This document shows, piece by piece, positions 13,718 through 17,180 of a DNA stretch of 17,180 nt; position 1 is the first letter of the stretch; each line of letters opens with the position of its first letter. The position numbers and the translations under genes were made by a program. The notes beneath the pieces were generated by a model. It saw only the letters and a list, made by a program, of their open reading frames with translations. It ran no database searches and was not told the origin of the DNA. The DNA is taken from contig DKEU01000018.1 of NCBI GenBank assembly GCA_002452635.1, forward strand, positions 6,861-24,040, given 5' to 3'. The DNA is from Desulfovibrionaceae bacterium UBA6814 (GTDB lineage Bacteria; Desulfobacterota; Desulfovibrionia; Desulfovibrionales; Desulfovibrionaceae).

Positions 13718-13736
13718 CATTCAAAAAAAATGAATC
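13718..13736 (+). promoter_or_regulatory. Candidate enhancer (UAS) motif A
   Basis: The motif TTCAAAAAAAATGAAT (13720-13735), with ATTCA/TGAAT dyad arms, lies about 118-134 bp upstream of the minus-arm sigma-54 -24 box. It matches motif B at 14 of 16 positions. The distance is in the usual range for sigma-54 enhancer sites. It is AT-rich, so chance similarity remains possible. Confidence 0.4.
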
Positions 13737-13815
13737 TTCGTAGCCGGCCCCGGGGGCGCGGTTCACAAATTATGACGAGGTATTTCGCAGGGATATTTCC
13801 ATGCCCGGAGAATGG

Positions 13816-13835
13816 GGTTCATAAAAAATGGATTC
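13816..13835 (+). promoter_or_regulatory. Candidate enhancer (UAS) motif B
   Basis: TTCATAAAAAATGGAT (13818-13833) matches motif A with two substitutions (consensus TTCAWAAAAAATGRAT), 98 bp away. It lies about 110-126 bp upstream of the flp -24 box. It is framed by a GGGGT/ACCCC dyad. Confidence 0.4.
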
Positions 13836-13896
13836 ACCCCTGGCCGCCGGGTTCCGGGCGGGCTGGAGCAGGGTTCGACTGAAGATGACAACAAGC

Positions 13897-13905
13897 TGAT
13901 ATAAT
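13897..13905 (+). promoter_or_regulatory. Extended -10 sigma-70-type promoter upstream of flp
   Basis: TG-A-TATAAT is a perfect extended -10 element. Upstream there is only a poor -35 (TCGACT at 13875-13880, spacing 19), as is normal for extended -10 promoters. Transcription would start near 13912 and would pass through the sigma-54 promoter and the inverted repeat at 13949-13979. Confidence 0.5.
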
Positions 13906-13943
13906 AAGAAATTTTTCGTGAAATGCCCTGGGCCGGCCGGCCT

Positions 13944-13959
13944 TGGCACAGCCGTTGCT
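13944..13959 (+). promoter_or_regulatory. Sigma-54 (-24/-12) promoter of the flp operon
   Basis: TGGCACAGCCGTTGCT matches the core TGGCAC-N5-TTGCW exactly, with the required 12-nt GG-to-GC distance. Transcription would start near 13970, giving a leader of about 63 nt before the flp ATG. It implies sigma-54 RNA polymerase and an ATP-driven activator for major pilin expression. Confidence 0.85.
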
Positions 13960-13979
13960 CAACGGGGAGGCAACGGCTG
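13949..13979. repeat. 10-bp perfect inverted repeat over the flp -12 box and start site
   Basis: CAGCCGTTGC (13949-13958) and GCAACGGCTG (13970-13979) are exact reverse complements with an 11-nt spacer. The left arm contains the -12 element TTGC and the right arm covers the expected start site. A protein bound here would block the sigma-54 promoter. In a transcript from the upstream extended -10 promoter it would fold as a leader hairpin. Confidence 0.7.
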
Positions 13980-14032
13980 CCACAGCCACAAGGGAAACCA
14001 ACCGTCATCAACAACCGGAGAGGAGAGACACC

Positions 14033-14218
14033 ATGAACCGCATCATCAATTTCCTGCGCGACGACGAAGGGGCCACCGCCCTGGAATACGGCCTCATCGC
14101 CGCCCTGATCGCCGGCGTGATCATCACCGCCGTGACCGCCCTGGGCACGAGCGTGTCCACCACGTTCTCCAACATTTCAACCTCCATGGCCGGCGCCACC
14201 GGCACCACCACCCCGTAA
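14033..14218 (+). CDS. flp: Flp/Fap-type major pilin (type IVb, Tad system)
   Basis: A 61-residue Flp prepilin. The leader MNRIINFLRDDEG ends at Gly13, the prepilin peptidase site. The mature protein begins ATALEYGLIAALIAGVIITA, with the obligatory Glu at +5 and Tyr at +6 of the Flp motif and a membrane/filament helix (about 14-36). A short Ser/Thr-rich tail (VSTTFSNISTSMAGATGTTT) follows, the part usually exposed and often glycosylated in this family. The ATG is preceded by AGGAGAG at about 6 nt; a longer frame to 13943 runs through the sigma-54 promoter and is rejected. It is the first gene of the plus-strand Tad arm, with 133 nt of hairpin-rich spacer before cpaA. Subunits assemble into the adhesive Flp pilus. 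Confidence 0.96.
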   Translation: MNRIINFLRDDEGATALEYGLIAALIAGVIITAVTALGTSVSTTFSNISTSMAGATGTTTP

Positions 14219-14235
14219 GGGGAAACTGGCCGAAG

Positions 14236-14252
14236 CCTCCAGTCCCTGGAGG
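14236..14252 (+). other. Hairpin 1 in the flp-cpaA spacer
   Basis: CCTCCAG-TCC-CTGGAGG is a perfect 7-bp stem with a 3-nt loop, 17 nt after the flp stop. It has no U-tract, so it is more likely an mRNA 3'-protecting structure than a terminator. Confidence 0.55.
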
Positions 14253-14268
14253 ATCCCCCAGAGGCAGT

Positions 14269-14301
14269 GGGGCCGGTCGCGCCGGGGGGCCGACCGGCCC
14301 C
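14269..14301 (+). other. Hairpin 2 in the flp-cpaA spacer
   Basis: A perfect 11-bp GC stem (GGGGCCGGTCG / CGACCGGCCCC) with an 11-nt loop, midway between flp and cpaA. Again no U-tract follows. A very stable stem here could halt 3'-exonucleases or part of the polymerases, keeping flp mRNA in excess over the assembly genes. Confidence 0.65.
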
Positions 14302-14351
14302 GCCCCGGGGAGCCAGGGCAGGAGGATTCGGCGAACAGCAAGGGGGAGATC

Positions 14352-14909
14352 ATGCACCATGCCGTCGCCATCGCGCTCGCAGCGGTTCTGGCCGTGGCCG
14401 TGGTCAGCGATCTCCGCTCCCGTCGCATCCCCAGCTCCCTGACCCTTCCCGCCTGCCTGGGCTTCCTGCTCCTGCGCCTGTTCCTGTCCGGCCTCCACGG
14501 CGAGGACGGCCTGCTCTCGGGCCTGGCCGGCCTGGGCCTGGGCCTTGGGCTCATGCTCCCGGCCTACGGCCTGGGGGTCATGGGCGGCGGGGACGTGAAG
14601 CTCATGGCCGCCGTCGGCGCGGCCCTGGGGCCGGCGGGCGTGCTGTGGTCCTTTTTGTTCACCAGCGTGTTCGGCGGCGTCTACGCCCTGGCCGTGCTCC
14701 TGTTCCGCCCGGCGGGCCGCGCGGCCCTGCGCCGCGTCCTGGCCGGCCTGGCCGGCGCGGTCCTGGCCCTGCGCGGCGGGGCCGGGCTGCACTACGCCGC
14801 GCCCGCGCCCGCCGAGCGGTTGCCCCGCCTGTGCTACGGCCTGGCCATCGCCGCGGGCGCCTGCCTGTACGTCTACCTGTCCCAGGCCCGCGTCTGGGTG
14901 TTCGCCTGA
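14352..14909 (+). CDS. cpaA: Prepilin peptidase, CpaA/TadV type (A24 aspartic protease)
   Basis: A 185-residue polytopic inner-membrane protease lacking the N-terminal methylase domain of PilD, as expected for TadV/CpaA. The two catalytic aspartates are present: D20 in VSDLRSRRIP and D81 in MGGGDVKLMAA, the G-x-G-D motif. About five or six hydrophobic segments are visible (about 3-19, 30-46, 54-76, 82-120, 130-145 and 162-180). It should cut Flp at Gly13 and the TadE-like pseudopilins at their Gly sites. GGGGGAG lies 3-4 nt before the ATG. A stretch of 18 nt separates it from cpaB, so the two share a message. Confidence 0.93.
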   Translation: MHHAVAIALAAVLAVAVVSDLRSRRIPSSLTLPACLGFLLLRLFLSGLHGEDGLLSGLAGLGLGLGLMLPAYGLGVMGGGDVKLMAAVGAALGPAGVLWSFLFTSVFGGVYALAVLLFRPAGRAALRRVLAGLAGAVLALRGGAGLHYAAPAPAERLPRLCYGLAIAAGACLYVYLSQARVWVFA

Positions 14910-14927
14910 GGGCAAGGGGGAGAGGCC

Positions 14928-15761
14928 ATGGGTAACGCCAAGTGGATGATCCAGCTCGGGGTGGCCTGCACCCTGGCCCTGTTGGCCGGGGTGGTGGCCT
15001 TCCACCTGAGCCGCGCGGCCCAGGCCCCGGTGCGCCCGCCGGCCGAGGTCAAGGTGATGGCCGCGGCCAAGGACCTGCCCCGGGGGCACGTGCTGGCCGA
15101 GAAGGACCTCACCCTGGTGAGCCTCCGCGCCGACGGGCTGCCGCAGACCTATTTCGGCAATGCGACGGGTCTCGTGGGCCGGGTGCTGCTCACCTCGGCC
15201 GCGGCCCGGGAGCCCCTGTCCTCGGGCCGGCTGGCCCCGGAAGACGCCACGGCCGGCGGGGTCTCGGCCCTGGTGGCCCAGGGCAAGCGGGCCATCGCGG
15301 TCAAGGGCAACAAGGTGCTGGGCCTGTCCGGCTTCATCCGCCCGGGCAACCGGGTGGACGTGGTGGCCACCATCGAGGACGACCAGCTCCCGGGCAAGGT
15401 CATGACCCGCACCGTGCTCGCCAACGTCCTGGTCCTGGCCGCGGGCGTGGAGACCAGTGAAGTCCCCGGCGAGGACGGCAAGACCTCCTCGGTGGACGTG
15501 TACACCCTGGAGCTCACCCCGGCCGAGGGCGAGACCCTGGCCCTGGCCGCCACCAAGGGCACCCTGAATTTCGCCCTGCGCAATCCCGCGGACAACGCCA
15601 CCGACCCCACCCCGGGCACGGGCGTGGCCTCGGCCCTGGGCGTGGGCCAGCGCAAGCGGGACACCCAGGGCCGCCCCGTGCCCCAGATCAAGGTGGAGGT
15701 CCTGCGCGGGACCGAGACCACGGTGCACACCTTCATCGTGCGCCGGGGAGGACAGTCGTGA
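14928..15761 (+). CDS. cpaB: Flp pilus assembly protein CpaB/RcpC
   Basis: A 277-residue protein anchored by one N-terminal membrane segment (about 8-27), followed by a SAF-type domain (about 40-105; VMAAAKDLPRGHVLAEKDLT) and the RcpC/CpaB domain (GKRAIAVKGNKVLGLSGFIR, then PGNRVDVVATI, TRTVLANVLVLAAG and YTLELTPAEGETLALAATKG). It acts in the periplasm, where CpaB/RcpC is thought to connect the inner-membrane machine with the outer-membrane secretin. GGGGGAGAG precedes the ATG. The stop overlaps the cpaC start by 4 nt (GTGA), so the two are translationally coupled, as is common in tad operons. Confidence 0.94.
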   Translation: MGNAKWMIQLGVACTLALLAGVVAFHLSRAAQAPVRPPAEVKVMAAAKDLPRGHVLAEKDLTLVSLRADGLPQTYFGNATGLVGRVLLTSAAAREPLSSGRLAPEDATAGGVSALVAQGKRAIAVKGNKVLGLSGFIRPGNRVDVVATIEDDQLPGKVMTRTVLANVLVLAAGVETSEVPGEDGKTSSVDVYTLELTPAEGETLALAATKGTLNFALRNPADNATDPTPGTGVASALGVGQRKRDTQGRPVPQIKVEVLRGTETTVHTFIVRRGGQS

Positions 15762-17179
15762 ACCGCGCTCTCGTCATCCTGTGCCTGGTGTTCCTGGCCG
15801 CCCTGCCTGTCCTTCCCGCCCGGGCCGGCGAAGCCGTGCGCCAGGCCGAGCGCCTGGACCTGGCCGTGGGCCGGTCCCTGGTGCTGGAGCTGCCCGGCCC
15901 GGTGGCCCGGGTCTCGGTGGCCGAGCCCAAGGTGGCCTCCCTGGTGCTGCTCTCGCCCACCCAGGTCTACCTGGCGGGCCAGGCCCCCGGGGCCACCACC
16001 CTGACCCTGTGGAACCGGGCCGACCGGGTGGCCGGGATCTACGACCTGGAAGTCATGCCCGATGTCGCCCGGGTCAAGGAGGCCCTGCACCGGGTGCTGC
16101 CCGGCGAGCACGGGCTGGGGGTGAGCGCCATGCACGGCTCCATCGCCCTGACCGGCGCGGTGTCCAGCATCACCAGCCAGGACACCGCCCTGGCCGTGGC
16201 CAAGAGCTATGCCGGGGACAAGGTGGTGAACCTGCTCCAGGTGGCCGGGGTGCAGCAGGTGCTCCTGGAGGTCAAGGTGGCGGAGATGACCCGCACCGCG
16301 CTCAAGCGGCTGGGGGTCAACTTCAGCGTCTTCATGGGCGGGGACTTCGTGTACTCCTTCCTGAACAACCTGGTGGGCCTGGACGGGGAGGGCCCCCTGT
16401 TCCCGGCCGACGGCGCCACGGGCCTGGCTCCCTCCGAGAGCGTGAACGGCATGTTCCAGTTGAGCAGGGGCAAGAACGTCTACACCGGCTTCATCGACGC
16501 GCTCAAGGAGAACGGGCTGGTCAAGATCCTGGCCGAGCCCAACCTCATGTGCGTGTCCGGCCGCAGCGCCGAGTTCCTGGCCGGCGGCGAGATACCCGTG
16601 CCCGTGCCCCAGGGCCTGGGCACCGTGGCCGTGGAGTACAAGAAGTTCGGGGTGAGCCTCAACTTCACCCCCCGGGTCATCGGGCCCAAGACCATCAGCC
16701 TGGACGTGGCCCCCGAGGTCTCGGAGCTGGACTACTCCAATGCGGCCACCATCTCCGGCTTCATCATCCCGGGCCTGAACTCCCGCAAGGCCTCCACCAC
16801 CGTGGAGCTGGGCGACGGCCAGAGCTTCGCCATCGCCGGCCTGTTCCGCGACAACGTGCGCAACACCGTGGACCGGATACCCGGCCTGGGCGACGTGCCG
16901 GTGCTGGGCGCCCTGTTCAGCTCCAAGGAATTCCAGAAGAACGAGAGCGAACTCATCATCATCGTCACCCCGCACCTGGCCCGGCCCGTGGCGGCCGGCG
17001 ACCTGGCCCTGCCCACCGACGGCTACGCCGATCCCGGCGAGCTGGACTTCTTCCTGAACGGCCGGCTCTCGGGCGAGGCACCGGCGGGCATGGCCCCGGC
17101 CCCGCGCGCGCCCGCGGACCGGGAGGCCGGGCTGGAGGGCGAGTTCGGGCACATGCTGCCCGGGGAGGCCAAGCCATGA
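15758..17179 (+). CDS. cpaC: Flp pilus outer-membrane secretin CpaC/RcpA
   Basis: A 473-residue secretin. A Sec signal peptide (residues 1-23, cleaved after A21-R-A23) leads to a pilus/secretin N-domain (about 30-100; VGRSLVLELPGPVARVSVAE, then VYLAGQAPGATTLTLWN), a BON-like segment (about 104-165) and the secretin beta domain (about 170-410). In the latter, VLLEVKVAEMTRTALKRLGV, LAGGEIPVPVP, LNFTPRV, VELGDGQSFAIAGLF and RIPGLGDVPVLGALFSS are typical. It forms the channel through which the Flp pilus leaves the cell. The Ala/Pro-rich C-terminus (about 440-473) may bind an accessory protein. The GTG start is supported by GGGGAGGA at 15746-15753 and the GTGA overlap with cpaB. Confidence 0.96.
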   Translation: MNRALVILCLVFLAALPVLPARAGEAVRQAERLDLAVGRSLVLELPGPVARVSVAEPKVASLVLLSPTQVYLAGQAPGATTLTLWNRADRVAGIYDLEVMPDVARVKEALHRVLPGEHGLGVSAMHGSIALTGAVSSITSQDTALAVAKSYAGDKVVNLLQVAGVQQVLLEVKVAEMTRTALKRLGVNFSVFMGGDFVYSFLNNLVGLDGEGPLFPADGATGLAPSESVNGMFQLSRGKNVYTGFIDALKENGLVKILAEPNLMCVSGRSAEFLAGGEIPVPVPQGLGTVAVEYKKFGVSLNFTPRVIGPKTISLDVAPEVSELDYSNAATISGFIIPGLNSRKASTTVELGDGQSFAIAGLFRDNVRNTVDRIPGLGDVPVLGALFSSKEFQKNESELIIIVTPHLARPVAAGDLALPTDGYADPGELDFFLNGRLSGEAPAGMAPAPRAPADREAGLEGEFGHMLPGEAKP

Positions 17180-17180
17180 T
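17176..17180 (+). CDS. Start of the next Tad gene (only the first bases are in the window)
   Basis: An ATG at 17176 overlaps the cpaC stop (ATGA) and is preceded by GGGGAGG at 17162-17168. In tad operons the next gene is usually CpaD or CpaE/TadZ. The product cannot be read here. Confidence 0.5.

Larger units (their letters stand above)
13603..13943. other. AT-rich control region between the divergent Tad arms
   Basis: No gene is supported between 13553 and 14032. The middle part is AT-rich compared with both flanks. It holds two A-tract motifs, an extended -10 element and short dyads such as ATTCA-N7-TGAAT (13719-13735) and GGGGT-N17-ACCCC (13814-13840). Reading frames across it have no recognisable content. 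Confidence 0.7.

Noticed and set aside
13658..13882. Short frames in the region between the Tad arms
   Set aside because: They cross the enhancer-like motifs, have no ribosome-binding sites and no recognisable content.
15149..17152. Long minus-strand frame opposite cpaB/cpaC (667 codons)
   Set aside because: Low-complexity translation, no ribosome-binding site, and it lies opposite two clearly real genes.

Overview
This GC-rich window (about two-thirds G+C by eye) reads as a bacterial chromosome segment. The likely source is a Gram-negative, most probably a Desulfovibrionaceae-like member of the Desulfobacterota. That guess rests on the two-domain PutA next to an Lrp regulator, the short CstA, the sigma-54 regulator and a Tad locus with an outer-membrane secretin. 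It is inferred from gene content and not proven by any marker gene.

Layout. (1) 1-3362, plus strand: the 3' end of an Lrp/AsnC regulator followed after 18 nt by putA (proline to glutamate). (2) 3363-4282: three GTAG-type REP palindromes, then on the minus strand an FmdB-type zinc-ribbon gene and an unrecognised 49-residue gene behind an AT-rich promoter island. (3) 4283-6283, minus: transketolase. (4) 6451-8583, plus: a sigma-54-dependent response regulator followed after 7 nt by an overlapping HEPN/MNT (HepT-MntA) toxin-antitoxin pair, closed by a strong intrinsic terminator. (5) 8665-10407, minus: a CstA-family transporter with a long leader and a 478-nt upstream region. (6) 10886-17180: a Tad/Flp pilus locus split into two divergent arms. 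The minus arm encodes minor pseudopilins (TadE-like, vWA-bearing TadG-like, TadE, and a TadE-like membrane protein). The plus arm encodes the Flp major pilin, the CpaA/TadV prepilin peptidase, CpaB and the CpaC secretin, and continues beyond the window.

The most interesting structure is the 480-nt region between the two Tad arms. Each arm has a sigma-54 (-24/-12) promoter: an exact core match for flp (13944-13959) and a one-mismatch core for the minus arm (13587-13602). The flp promoter is overlapped by a 10-bp perfect inverted repeat and preceded by an extended -10 sigma-70-type element. Two near-identical A-tract motifs lie at comparable distances (roughly 110-120 bp) upstream of the two sigma-54 promoters, as expected of paired enhancer sites. 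This suggests coordinated, activator-dependent switching of the major pilin and minor pseudopilins. The sigma-54 regulator at 6451-7854 is one candidate activator, but nothing in the sequence links it to these sites directly.

Secondary points of interest are the toxin-antitoxin pair inside a regulator transcription unit, the REP cluster, the 92-nt tadE/tadG overlap, the 49-residue gene, and dyads in front of the regulator and cstA.
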